Source of the DNA: Nocardia kruczakiae NBRC 101016
GTDB lineage: Bacteria; Actinomycetota; Actinomycetes; Mycobacteriales; Mycobacteriaceae
DNA: 64,000 nucleotides
NCBI RefSeq assembly: GCF_001612965.1
Contig: NZ_BDBL01000001.1
Coordinates: forward strand, 1-64,000
Reading direction: 5' to 3'
The first letter of the stretch is position 1, and each line of letters opens with the position of its first letter. Shown piece after piece: positions 1 to 24,600 of this stretch. The notes below the pieces were generated by a model. That model saw only the letters and a program-made list of their open reading frames with translations. It searched no databases and was not told where the DNA came from. The translations under genes were made by a program, and so were the position numbers.

Positions 1-17514
<17,514 letters not shown>

Positions 17515-17569
17515 CCCGCATCGCTTGTCGCCTCATCAGCCCGGAGCCGATCAGGTTCCGTGCGGCCCT

Positions 17570-17590
17570 CGGGCGCCGGTCCGGCGTCCG
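17570..17590 (+). other. GC-rich stem-loop between NRPS-1 and the tiny peptide genes
   Basis: Eight-pair stem (CGGGCGCC with GGCGTCCG, one G-U pair) and a five-base loop, 56 bp after the NRPS-1 stop and 36 bp before the first tiny gene. No U-tract follows, so it may be a processing or attenuation site rather than a classical terminator. Confidence 0.5.
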
Positions 17591-17625
17591 CGGTTCGCGA
17601 CCGTGAAAGGAAGAAGGAAGAAAGT

Positions 17626-17715
17626 ATGGACGGCACTGTCGACTACGCCGCGATCATCACTCAGGTGCTGAGCTTCCTCAGCTCCGGTTCCAGCATCGCC
17701 TACACCCCGAAGTAA
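17626..17715 (+). CDS. Tiny hydrophobic peptide, 29 aa, first of a paralogous pair
   Basis: ATG 17626 to TAA 17715, preceded by a very purine-rich stretch (AAAGGAAGAAGGAAGAAAG) that provides a strong ribosome-binding site. The peptide starts MDGTVDYAAI and ends SSIAYTPK. It has no signal peptide and no cysteine, only two acidic residues near the N terminus and one terminal Lys; the middle is hydrophobic with a Ser cluster (LSSGSS). 25 of 28 sense codons after the ATG end in G or C, as in real genes here. It aligns with the 31-aa peptide 28 bp downstream over a shared I-T----LS-GS----TP pattern. The function is unknown. Corynebacterial PorA/PorH are comparable in style (very short, no signal, tandem genes, some mycoloylated on Ser), but I claim no homology. 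Confidence 0.72.
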   Translation: MDGTVDYAAIITQVLSFLSSGSSIAYTPK

Positions 17716-17743
17716 ACCCGCACCAGCAAAGGATTTTCGACTG

Positions 17744-17839
17744 ATGGATACCGGAAGCTCCGGCCTCGGCAGCATCTTCACCGCCCTCGCGAACCTGCTC
17801 TCCACCGGATCGGCGGTGTCGGTGACACCGGGCGCTTGA
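17744..17839 (+). CDS. Tiny hydrophobic peptide, 31 aa, second of a paralogous pair
   Basis: ATG 17744 to TGA 17839, with AAAGGA (17728-17733) about 10 bases upstream. The peptide starts MDTGSSGLGSIF and ends VSVTPGA. One acidic residue, no basic residue, no cysteine, no signal peptide. Its central segment could form a short hydrophobic helix, followed by LSTGSA. It shares with its upstream neighbour the N-terminal MD, the Ile/Thr/Leu spacing, the LS-x-GS motif and the TP near the C terminus, so the two look like a duplication. Codon third positions are mostly G/C. A strong hairpin begins five bases after the stop and mbtH starts 97 bp downstream. Role unknown. Confidence 0.7.
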   Translation: MDTGSSGLGSIFTALANLLSTGSAVSVTPGA

Positions 17840-17843
17840 TCGC

Positions 17844-17874
17844 GGTGCGGGCTCGAATACCGCGGGCCCGCACC
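17844..17874 (+). terminator. Strong GC stem-loop after the second tiny peptide gene
   Basis: Perfect nine-base arms GGTGCGGGC and GCCCGCACC around a 13-base loop, starting five bases after the TGA. No U-tract, which is common for actinobacterial intrinsic terminators; it could also stabilise the 3' end of a short mRNA. Confidence 0.55.
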
Positions 17875-17935
17875 ACCCCCCGGCGCGGTGGCGGCGCTAC
17901 CGCACCGGAAACAGTTCCGCACGAAAGGTATTCGA

Positions 17936-18154
17936 ATGAGCAACCCATTCGACGATGAGGACGCCGAGTTCTACGTCCTGACCAACGATGAGGGCGAGCA
18001 CTCGTTGTGGCCGGTGTTCGCGGCCGTGCCGAGCGGATGGACGATCGCTCACGGCCCTTGCCTGCGTCAGCTCTGCCTCGACTATGTCGAATCGCACTGG
18101 ACCGATATGCGCCCGAAATCGCTGATCGAGGCCATGCGCCTGCAAGCCAACTGA
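17936..18154 (+). CDS. mbtH: MbtH-like NRPS accessory protein, 72 aa
   Basis: Small cytoplasmic protein that binds NRPS adenylation domains and supports their folding and activity. The sequence begins MSNPFDDEDAEFYVL and carries the family hallmarks: N-E-x-x-H-S-L-W-P, P-x-G-W, H-G-P and W-T-D-M-R-P near the end, with the invariant tryptophans. The ATG at 17936 is chosen because GAAAGG (17923-17928) sits seven bases upstream and the protein then has the usual length; an upstream in-frame start would add an unconserved tail. It lies 421 bp after NRPS-1 on the same strand, separated by the tiny peptide genes, and presumably serves NRPS-1 and perhaps NRPS-2. Confidence 0.95.
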   Translation: MSNPFDDEDAEFYVLTNDEGEHSLWPVFAAVPSGWTIAHGPCLRQLCLDYVESHWTDMRPKSLIEAMRLQAN

Positions 18155-18247
18155 ATGCGTCGCGCCGCGGCGTGCCCTCCGAACCCCCTGCACCCGGCAC
18201 GCCGCGGCGTTCACGTCCTCCTCGCATCGGCGGAGGCGGCCTGCTAA

Positions 18248-18265
18248 TATAAGTGGCAACTTATA
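18248..18265. promoter_or_regulatory. Palindromic operator, probably for the downstream ArsR repressor
   Basis: TATAAGTGGCAACTTATA: perfect seven-base arms with a four-base spacer, an AT-rich island in GC-rich DNA, ending 14 bases before the ATG of the AHSA1 gene. The A-A-G-T/A-C-T-T core resembles operators of ArsR-family repressors, and an ArsR gene is second in this operon. Confidence 0.75.
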
Positions 18266-18279
18266 GAAGGAGGTATGTC

Positions 18280-18939
18280 ATGCCCTTGCTTTCCGACCCT
18301 GCCGCTCTTGCCGGCCTCGTCACCCGCGAGGTCCGCACCGGCTCCCGCGACGGCGCGACCACCAGGATCGCCGTCGCCCGCCGCAGCTATCCCACCGATC
18401 AGGCCGATCTGTGGGACGCGCTGACCAATCCCGACCGCATTCCGCGCTGGTTCCTGCCGATCAGCGGCTCACTGGAGGTCGGCGGCCGATACCAGCTCGA
18501 GGGCAACGCCAACGGCGTGGTCGAACGCTGTGACGCGCCGAAACACTTCGCCGTCACCTGGGAGATGGGCCCGCAGATCTCCTGGCTGGAAGTCACTCTC
18601 GGCCCGGCCGGCGACGGTACCGAACTGAAGCTCGAGCACGAGGCGCCGATCGATCCGGCCATGTGGACGCAATTCGGTCCCGGTGCGGTCGGTGTCGGCT
18701 GGGACCTCGCCCTCCTCGGCCTGGGGATGCACCTGGACAGCGGCGAGCCGGTCGATCCGACCGTCGCGCTCACGCTGCACACCACGCCGGAGGGTCGTAC
18801 ATTCATCCGCACCGCCGCCACGGCGTGGGGTGAGGCCGCGATCGCCGACGGCGACGACCCCGCCGCGGCTCGCGCCGCCGCCGAACAGACCTTCGCCTTC
18901 TACACCACCGAACCAGAGGACACCCCGGAACCTCGATGA
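18280..18939 (+). CDS. SRPBCC / AHSA1-family protein, 219 aa
   Basis: START-like (SRPBCC, Activator-of-Hsp90-ATPase C-terminal) fold protein. Seen: RSYPTDQADLWDALTNPDRIPRW, the classical first helix of the family, then I-S-G-S-L-E-V-G-G-R-Y and V-T-W-E-M further on. Members bind small hydrophobic ligands; the ligand here is unknown. ATG 18280 follows an excellent AGAAGGAGG (18266-18273) with six bases spacing, so I prefer it to the upstream in-frame GTG at 18253, which falls inside the operator palindrome. The gene overlaps the ArsR gene by ATGA, so the two are translationally coupled. This AHSA1-ArsR pairing is common in actinobacteria and is likely autoregulated. Confidence 0.88.
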   Translation: MPLLSDPAALAGLVTREVRTGSRDGATTRIAVARRSYPTDQADLWDALTNPDRIPRWFLPISGSLEVGGRYQLEGNANGVVERCDAPKHFAVTWEMGPQISWLEVTLGPAGDGTELKLEHEAPIDPAMWTQFGPGAVGVGWDLALLGLGMHLDSGEPVDPTVALTLHTTPEGRTFIRTAATAWGEAAIADGDDPAAARAAAEQTFAFYTTEPEDTPEPR

Positions 18940-19337
18940 CCGCCCCACCCGCCCGCATCTTCGATGCGCTGGGCGACCCCGTTCGCCGTCACATCCTCGA
19001 ACTCCTGGCCGCCGGCGAACACTCCGCCGGCGCCCTGGTCGAGTCGATCCGCGCCGCCACCCCGATCTCCCAGCCCGCGGTCTCGCAACACCTGAAAACC
19101 CTGCGCGACACCGGGTTGGTCACCGTCCGCGCCGAAGGCACCCGCCGGTACTACCGCCTCGACCCCGGCGGCGTGGACATCGCCCGAACGTGGCTCACCG
19201 CCCTGCTCGACCCCCTGCACCACCTGGCGAACCCTCTCGATGCGCTCGCCACCGAAATCGCCCGCGGCAAACGGACGCGGGATTCCGCATCCGGAGTCCG
19301 AGGAACAGATGGCGAGCAGAAGCGGGCGACGGGGTGA
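18936..19337 (+). CDS. ArsR-family winged-helix transcriptional repressor, 133 aa
   Basis: Small winged-helix regulator. Seen: RIFDALGDPVRRHILELL (helix 1-2 signature), the recognition helix region QPAVSQHLKTLRDTGLV and the wing TRRYYRL. There is no clear metal-binding CxC pair, so it is more like the SdpR-type ArsR proteins that sense something else. Starts with the ATGA overlap on the AHSA1 gene, so both are one operon under the palindrome at 18248-18265, which it probably binds. The C-terminal 30 residues are unconserved-looking. Confidence 0.9.
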   Translation: MTAPPARIFDALGDPVRRHILELLAAGEHSAGALVESIRAATPISQPAVSQHLKTLRDTGLVTVRAEGTRRYYRLDPGGVDIARTWLTALLDPLHHLANPLDALATEIARGKRTRDSASGVRGTDGEQKRATG

Positions 19338-19362
19338 GCGCGTTCGGCTGATCCGAGATCGT

Positions 19363-19387
19363 CTCGGCGCCTGCGTCTTACGCCGAG
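19363..19387. terminator. Stem-loop between convergent genes
   Basis: CTCGGCG and CGCCGAG, seven perfect pairs with an 11-base loop, with an outer TTCGGC/GCCGAA pair (19343-19348 and 19389-19394). It lies in the 140-bp gap between the converging ArsR and SARP genes, a sensible place for a bidirectional terminator. No T-run on either strand. Confidence 0.45.
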
Positions 19388-19477
19388 CGCCGAAGCTGAT
19401 CGCACTGACCGCGGGGTGGGTCGTGCGGTGCCGGGCGATCACTCGCCGACCGTGGTCGAACGTCTGTTCGCCGCTGC

Positions 19478-22400
19478 TCAGAACGCCGGGAAATCCCTCG
19501 CGGTCGCACCGGCAGCATCGGTGTTCATGAGTTGAGTTCGCTGCAGCTGCTTGCGGATTCGCTCGCGGAGCCGGGTGGCGGCGGCACGGTGCTTGGCCGC
19601 GGTGACGCCGTCTCCGCATGCCGCCGCCAGATCGGCGAGGATCTCGTCCACCGGATCCAGTGGGGTGAAGCCGGTTTCGAGGCCGGCGACGGTGCCGGCG
19701 GCGGGGAGGAGGCGGCGATACAGTTCGGCGCAGTCGGCGGTGGAGCCGAGGGCGATGGCGGCGCGGGCGCGGTGGGCTCGCATCAGGACAGGGTAGAAGT
19801 GCTCGTCGACCTCGGGGCCGTGGTGGAACAGGGCGGCGGCTTCGGCACGCGCGCCGGCGTCGAGGAGGGCGACGATGTAGATCTGGGTGAGCATGCCGGG
19901 CAGGGCGGCTTCGATATCGGCGAGGGCGTCCGCGGCGAGGGAGAGATCGCGGCGCGCCCAGCCGAGTGGAAGCAACGCGATCAGGGCCGCCTCGTCACCG
20001 TGTGGGAAGCCGGAATCTCTTGCCGCCGAGATGCATTCGTCGAAGTAGTGTGCCGCCCGGGAGATATCGCCGCGCAGGATCTCGGTGGCCGCGCGGAAGT
20101 ATCCGAAGATCGTCGCCAGCGGGCGCACCTGCGCGGTCGCCGCGAACTCCAGGGCCAGCGTCGCCTGCCGGCCCGCCTCGATCAGGTCGACGTTGCGGCA
20201 GGCGGTGCGGAAGTGCAAATAGTGTGCGAGGGCACGATAGTGGGGAAGGTCGGCGGCGGTGGCGATGCGCTCGAGCTCGGCGGTCCAGTGCCCCAGACCG
20301 TCGCCGGAATGTCCGTCCAAGACGAGATGGGTCAGCGCGTTCAAGGCCATGCACTGCAGTTCGGCGTCGCCGGTGCTGCGCGCCAGTTTCAGGGCGGCGT
20401 GGGCGCGGGTGTGCGCGAGCCGGTGTGCGGTGGGGCCGGCTTCGAATACCGCCGTGATCAGCAGGCGTGCCTGGGTCGCCACCGGCTGGTCACGCGCGGA
20501 GGCCACCGCGAGTGCGCGCCGCAGCCGCGGATTCGTCCATCTCCAGTCCCGCATCGCCCAGACCACCGGGGCCCGCCAACTGGTCAGCGCGCGCACCACC
20601 AACTCCCCGTCGCCCAGTGCGGTGGCCAGCCGCAGCGCCTGTTCCCGGGCGTCGCGGGCCGCGACGATCCGTCCCGCGTACGCGGAGGCGGTGACCAGTT
20701 CGCAGTAGGCGTCCACACAGGCGATCCGATCCGCGGCCGGGGCGTCGTCGTCCTCGTGCCCGGCCAGGCGCCGCAGTTCGATCACCGTGCGCCACAGCGG
20801 CGCCGCGTCGGCGCGCATCCCGCGTTCGACACAGTGGCGCGCCGCCGTCGTGATGTAGTCGACCGCGGAATCGGCGGTACCGGCCGTGGCCGCGCGCACG
20901 GCGTGATGGGCCAGCACCTCCACGGCCCGGGTGTCGTCGGGCCGGCACCCGCCCAGCAGTGCCAGCACACCCTGATGCATCCGCGTCCGGCGCAGTTGTG
21001 CGATGCCCGCGTAGACGGTGTCACGAATCAGCGGGTGCGCGAACATGATCCGGCCGGCGGGATCGATGATCACCAGCCGTGCCACCTCGGCGGTGCCGAC
21101 GAGGTCGACGATCTCCTGCTCGGATCGTGCGGTCAACGCCACCAGCGTCGCCGGTTCCACCCGTTCGCCGCAGACGGCCGCGTACTCCAGGACCTCGCGG
21201 ACCGGATCCGGCATCCGCGCCAGTTGTTGTTCGATCACCCCTCGGGTGCTCGGCGGCAGCGTGTGGACGTCGCCGCCCACCGCCATCGCGGCGGTGAGTT
21301 CGCGCAGGAACAGCGGATTGCCGCCGGTGCGCTCGTGCAGCAGCGCCAGTAGATCGGTGTCGAGTCCGGACAGTCCGGCGGCGCGCGCGATGGCACAGGT
21401 CCCGTCCAGATCGACGCCGGTGAGCTCGATATGCGCGGCGGTCGGATCGGCCAGGGCGGCCACCGCCGCCCGCACCGGCGCCGGCGCCTCCGCCTCGCGC
21501 AGAGTGGCGATGACCAGCAGCGGCTGATCGTGCAGCCATGCCATGGCTTGACGCAGGATCTGCAGCGTAGCCTCGTCGGCCCGGTGCAGATCCTCCAGAA
21601 TCAACGCGACCGGGCCGTCGGCGACGGCCTTGCGGCATCGGTCGGCGATCACTCGCGAAATCTCGAAGGCCCCACCGAGCACCGGCCGCGAGGTCAGATC
21701 GGCGCCGAATCGCGCGGCGACCTCCGCCCACACCCATGCCTGCGGAGCTCCGTCGACCTCCGGGCAGCGTCCGGTCGCGACCACCCAGTCGCGGCGGCGC
21801 AATTCGGCGGCGACGGTCTCGGTGAGAGTGGACTTGCCGAAACCCGCGCCGCCACAGACCCACACCACCCGGGCGCCGTGTTCGGCGGCCTCGCAGGCCG
21901 CTTCCAGCACGACCTTGCGCTGCACCGGATATCCGGGCGCCGTCGCGGTCGCGGCCCGCTCGACCGGCTCGGTCGGCGAGCGCGTGATGTCCCGCGCGAT
22001 GTCGGCGCGCACGGCGATGGGCGCGGTCGCCGCGGTGGAGTCGAGCACCGGGACCGCCTGGTTGAGGATGGCGGTCTCCAGTTCCTGAATGCGTTGTCCC
22101 GGGTCCAGCCCCATCTCCCGGGTGAGGAATTCCGCTGTGCGCCGCAGCGTGGCCAGCGCTTCGGTCTGCTGCCCCAGTCGATATTGCGCGAGGGCGAGCA
22201 GTCGCACGCTCTCCTCGCGGTCCGGCCGGTCCTCGACGGTGCGCCGCAGGCCGCTGATCACCTCGGTGGTGCGGCCGAGTTCCAGCGCGGCCTGCGCGCG
22301 CAATTCACCGGCGGTCAGATACAGATCGGTCAGCCGCGCCGCCTCGGCCGCGGCCCAGCCGCAATCGGCGAAACTCTCCAGCGCGCGCCCGTTCCAGCAG

Positions 22401-22822
22401 GCCAGTGCGATATCCAGCATCCGAGTACGGGCGGCCGCCTCGGGGGCATGGGCACCGCTGCTGACTTGCAGATATTCGTGCAGCAGCGATTCGAACTGCC
22501 AGGCGTCGACTTCGGTATCGCGCAACCGCAGCGCGTAACCGAGACCCTCCGACACCACCACCGTCGCCGGCGCGCGGGCGGGACGTTCGGGTTCGAACAC
22601 CCGCCGCAGGTTGTGGACGTGCACCTGCAGCACCGACGTCGCCTTCGGCGGGGGTTCGCCGTCCCACAACTCGTCGACCAGCCGATCGGTGGATACCGCC
22701 CGGCCCTGCGCGACCACCAAACGCGCCAGCAGGGCCCGGGTGAGCCGGCCCGCGAGCCGGATCGGTGTTCCGTCGAGTGCGATATGCATCGGCCCGAGGA
22801 CATGGATGCGCCGTTCAGCCAT
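19478..22822 (-). CDS. SARP-family transcriptional activator with AAA/NB-ARC ATPase and TPR-like region, 1114 aa
   Basis: Large AfsR/SARP regulator. N-terminal OmpR-type winged helix and bacterial transcriptional activation domain (residues about 1-250: LVDELWDGEPPPKATSV and LQVHVHNLRRVF are diagnostic). Residues about 300-600 are an ATPase with Walker A GGAGFGKST (near 324-332), Walker B ALILEDLHRAD and sensor-like ATLRE. The C-terminal half is Ala/Leu-rich helical, TPR-like, and lacks a LuxR-type HTH. Such proteins often activate secondary-metabolite genes; the two NRPS genes nearby are plausible targets, but that is inference. The ATG at 22822 has a GGGGG stretch six bases upstream. The 5' side carries an AT-rich region with a 16-bp palindrome. 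Confidence 0.92.
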   Translation of the reverse strand: MAERRIHVLGPMHIALDGTPIRLAGRLTRALLARLVVAQGRAVSTDRLVDELWDGEPPPKATSVLQVHVHNLRRVFEPERPARAPATVVVSEGLGYALRLRDTEVDAWQFESLLHEYLQVSSGAHAPEAAARTRMLDIALACWNGRALESFADCGWAAAEAARLTDLYLTAGELRAQAALELGRTTEVISGLRRTVEDRPDREESVRLLALAQYRLGQQTEALATLRRTAEFLTREMGLDPGQRIQELETAILNQAVPVLDSTAATAPIAVRADIARDITRSPTEPVERAATATAPGYPVQRKVVLEAACEAAEHGARVVWVCGGAGFGKSTLTETVAAELRRRDWVVATGRCPEVDGAPQAWVWAEVAARFGADLTSRPVLGGAFEISRVIADRCRKAVADGPVALILEDLHRADEATLQILRQAMAWLHDQPLLVIATLREAEAPAPVRAAVAALADPTAAHIELTGVDLDGTCAIARAAGLSGLDTDLLALLHERTGGNPLFLRELTAAMAVGGDVHTLPPSTRGVIEQQLARMPDPVREVLEYAAVCGERVEPATLVALTARSEQEIVDLVGTAEVARLVIIDPAGRIMFAHPLIRDTVYAGIAQLRRTRMHQGVLALLGGCRPDDTRAVEVLAHHAVRAATAGTADSAVDYITTAARHCVERGMRADAAPLWRTVIELRRLAGHEDDDAPAADRIACVDAYCELVTASAYAGRIVAARDAREQALRLATALGDGELVVRALTSWRAPVVWAMRDWRWTNPRLRRALAVASARDQPVATQARLLITAVFEAGPTAHRLAHTRAHAALKLARSTGDAELQCMALNALTHLVLDGHSGDGLGHWTAELERIATAADLPHYRALAHYLHFRTACRNVDLIEAGRQATLALEFAATAQVRPLATIFGYFRAATEILRGDISRAAHYFDECISAARDSGFPHGDEAALIALLPLGWARRDLSLAADALADIEAALPGMLTQIYIVALLDAGARAEAAALFHHGPEVDEHFYPVLMRAHRARAAIALGSTADCAELYRRLLPAAGTVAGLETGFTPLDPVDEILADLAAACGDGVTAAKHRAAATRLRERIRKQLQRTQLMNTDAAGATARDFPAF

Positions 22823-23352
22823 GCCATGCCCCCTGCCACCGTGACATCCCGGACACCTTCCCCATGGCCCGGCCCCGTCCGTGCGCCGACGGGACGGCCA
22901 AAACGCTGGACATCTGATTTAAATCAGAATCTCTACTATAAATTTTCGGCACTGTCTGTCGTTAGCCTCATGGTTGCCAAATCGTTATATCCATTCCGGG
23001 TGGTAGTACCGGCGCGAGTGTGCTGTGCATCGCGTTCCGGCTGTTCCGGGTTGCGACACACGTGGTTCGATCCTGAGTGGCGAGGTGAGCGGCCTGTAAT
23101 GCAATTGTGACTTTTTCGCCGAACTGTGGTTTTCCGGACGGATGATCACCCTCGGCTCGTATATTTCAACGCAACTTCGGAATTGCTCTCGATATCGGGC
23201 CCAATTGCTTGTCGCCCGATTCGACCGGAAGTGAACCAGAAGTGGGATGGACGAGGCTGACGTTCACAAACCTGATGGATGGGGAGGTTTCGAATGGTTC
23301 GAATGTCACAGAACGCGGTAACGGAATTCGGTGGCGCAGGGCAGGAGAAATC
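22823..23352. promoter_or_regulatory. 530-bp intergenic region between the SARP gene and a hypothetical gene
   Basis: Divergent promoter region. It is clearly more AT-rich than its surroundings at 22905-22990, with the palindrome at 22913-22928 and ACTATAAAT at 22934-22942 that could hold a -10 element. I see no convincing gene here; short open frames on both strands lack ribosome-binding sites. Confidence 0.6.
22913..22928. promoter_or_regulatory. 16-bp perfect palindrome upstream of the SARP gene
   Basis: TCTGATTTAAATCAGA, perfect dyad symmetry, 91 bp upstream of the SARP start codon. SARPs themselves bind direct heptamer repeats, so this symmetric site more likely belongs to a dimeric repressor or activator controlling the SARP gene. 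Confidence 0.6.
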
Positions 23353-23790
23353 ATGAGTCAGAACAGGATCCGTCCCCGGCCCACCGTGCCGGACATCGTG
23401 GCCCTCTTTCACGACGACGATCAGGCGGGAGAACTGTTCATGCGGACCGACGAGGTGATCGCGGTACCGGCCGGGCAATTCGTGGCCATGGCCCGCGCCG
23501 TAGCGCAACTGGCCGACCGTGCCCTGGTCGGCGGCGGAATTCACGCGGACCGCCCGGACGAGGGGACGCTCGGCGCCTTCGGGGACGCGGGCGAGAATTC
23601 CGTCACGGAACCGGAACCGGTCACCCGCGGTCTCTATGTCGACGCCGACGGTGACGTCTGGGAGCACGACGAGCTCGGCTGGCGGTTACTGCTGCAGGCC
23701 GGCGTGGTGGTCGACCCGGTTTCACATTGGGACTGGATCCTCGGCCATGTCGGTGAATTCGGCCCGTTCACTTTCGTCGCCGCCAGCTGA
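23353..23790 (+). CDS. Hypothetical protein, 145 aa, acidic
   Basis: I do not recognise a family. ATG 23353 is chosen because AGGAGA lies five bases upstream (23343-23348); in-frame ATGs further upstream lack a good ribosome-binding site. The protein is acidic, cytoplasmic-looking, with no signal peptide or membrane segment. The middle (about residues 50-90) is rich in Gly, Ala, Asp and Glu and probably flexible; the C-terminal 45 residues are better ordered-looking (GLYVDADGDVWEHDELGWRL, later HWDWILGHVGEFGPF) with several Trp and Gly-Phe pairs. It ends 43 bp before the NrtR-like gene, which has its own operator, so an operon is doubtful. Confidence 0.75.
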   Translation: MSQNRIRPRPTVPDIVALFHDDDQAGELFMRTDEVIAVPAGQFVAMARAVAQLADRALVGGGIHADRPDEGTLGAFGDAGENSVTEPEPVTRGLYVDADGDVWEHDELGWRLLLQAGVVVDPVSHWDWILGHVGEFGPFTFVAAS

Positions 23791-23812
23791 GCAATTCACC
23801 GGCGGAGTTTTT

Positions 23813-23829
23813 ATCGTCAGACTGACGAT
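23813..23829. promoter_or_regulatory. Palindromic operator just upstream of the NrtR-like gene
   Basis: ATCGTCAGACTGACGAT: perfect eight-base arms around one central A, ending four bases before the ATG at 23834. The position would block transcription or translation start, which fits autoregulation by the downstream Nudix-winged-helix protein. Confidence 0.75.
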
Positions 23830-23833
23830 TACA

Positions 23834-24553
23834 ATGCCCGTCATGGGCAGTGGTTTTCGCCTCAATGCAGCGGTCGCGGTCGATTTGGTGGTTCTGACCC
23901 TGGGCGCCCGCCACACTGCCAACGACACGCTGTGCGCGCTGCTGGTCCAGCGGCTCTACGCCCCCTATCGCGGACGATGGGCGCTGCCCGGCGGTTTCGT
24001 CCGCCCCGAGGAAAGCCTCTCCGCCGCCGCGGTCCGGGAGTTGCGCGAGGAAACCGGAATACGCGGCGACCGCATGCATCTGGAGCAACTGGCGACCTAC
24101 GGTGAACCCGGCCGTGATCCGCGCGGCCGGGTCATCAGTACCGCCTATCTGGCGCTGGCGCCGAATCTGCCCGCGCCGCAAGCGGGTTCGCAGGCCACCG
24201 CGGCCGGCATCTGGTCGGTGGAGCAACTGCTCGCCGAGCGCGGCCGCATCGCCTTCGACCATCGGCGAATCCTCACCGACGGTGTCGAGCGGGCCCGCGC
24301 GAAGCTGGAATACACGCCGCTGGCCACGGCCTTCTGTGCCCGCGAATTCACGGTGGCCGAACTGCGCCGGGTCTACGAGGTCATGTGGGGCACCGACATC
24401 GATCCGCGCAATTTCCACCGCAAGGTCACCACCACACCGGGTTTCGTCCTGGCCACCGGCGCCACTACGACCCGCGACGGCGGTCGCCCCGCCAAGCTCT
24501 ATCGCGCCGGGCCCGCGCAGGTGCTGCACCCACCGATGTTGCGGCCCAGCTGA
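23834..24553 (+). CDS. NrtR-like Nudix-domain transcriptional regulator, 239 aa
   Basis: N-terminal Nudix hydrolase fold with a complete Nudix box (G-x5-E-x7-REUxEExGU) in GGFVRPEESL...VRELREETGI, followed by a C-terminal winged-helix region (EFTVAELRRVYEVMWG, DPRNFHRKV). This is the architecture of NrtR, an ADP-ribose/NAD-metabolite sensor that represses NAD or pentose genes. The box is intact, so enzymatic activity is possible, whereas several NrtR regulators have lost it. Start: ATG 23834 or ATG 23843; no clear Shine-Dalgarno for either, and the 17-bp palindrome lies directly upstream, so the mRNA may be nearly leaderless. No NAD biosynthesis gene is adjacent; the target may be itself or distant loci. 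Confidence 0.85.
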   Translation: MPVMGSGFRLNAAVAVDLVVLTLGARHTANDTLCALLVQRLYAPYRGRWALPGGFVRPEESLSAAAVRELREETGIRGDRMHLEQLATYGEPGRDPRGRVISTAYLALAPNLPAPQAGSQATAAGIWSVEQLLAERGRIAFDHRRILTDGVERARAKLEYTPLATAFCAREFTVAELRRVYEVMWGTDIDPRNFHRKVTTTPGFVLATGATTTRDGGRPAKLYRAGPAQVLHPPMLRPS

Positions 24554-24600
24554 TTCCCCGCCGTTGCCGCCGTGTGCCCCCACGGTGGTAAACCGGGAGT

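Noticed and set aside
17626..17839. The twin tiny peptides as RiPP precursors (lanthipeptide, lasso or similar)
   Set aside because: No leader-core organisation, no cysteine, and no modification enzyme, protease or dedicated transporter next to them.
19532..21352. Long + strand open frame over the SARP gene
   Set aside because: Low-complexity Gly/Arg/Gln-rich translation opposite a well-conserved SARP-ATPase; a GC-bias shadow.
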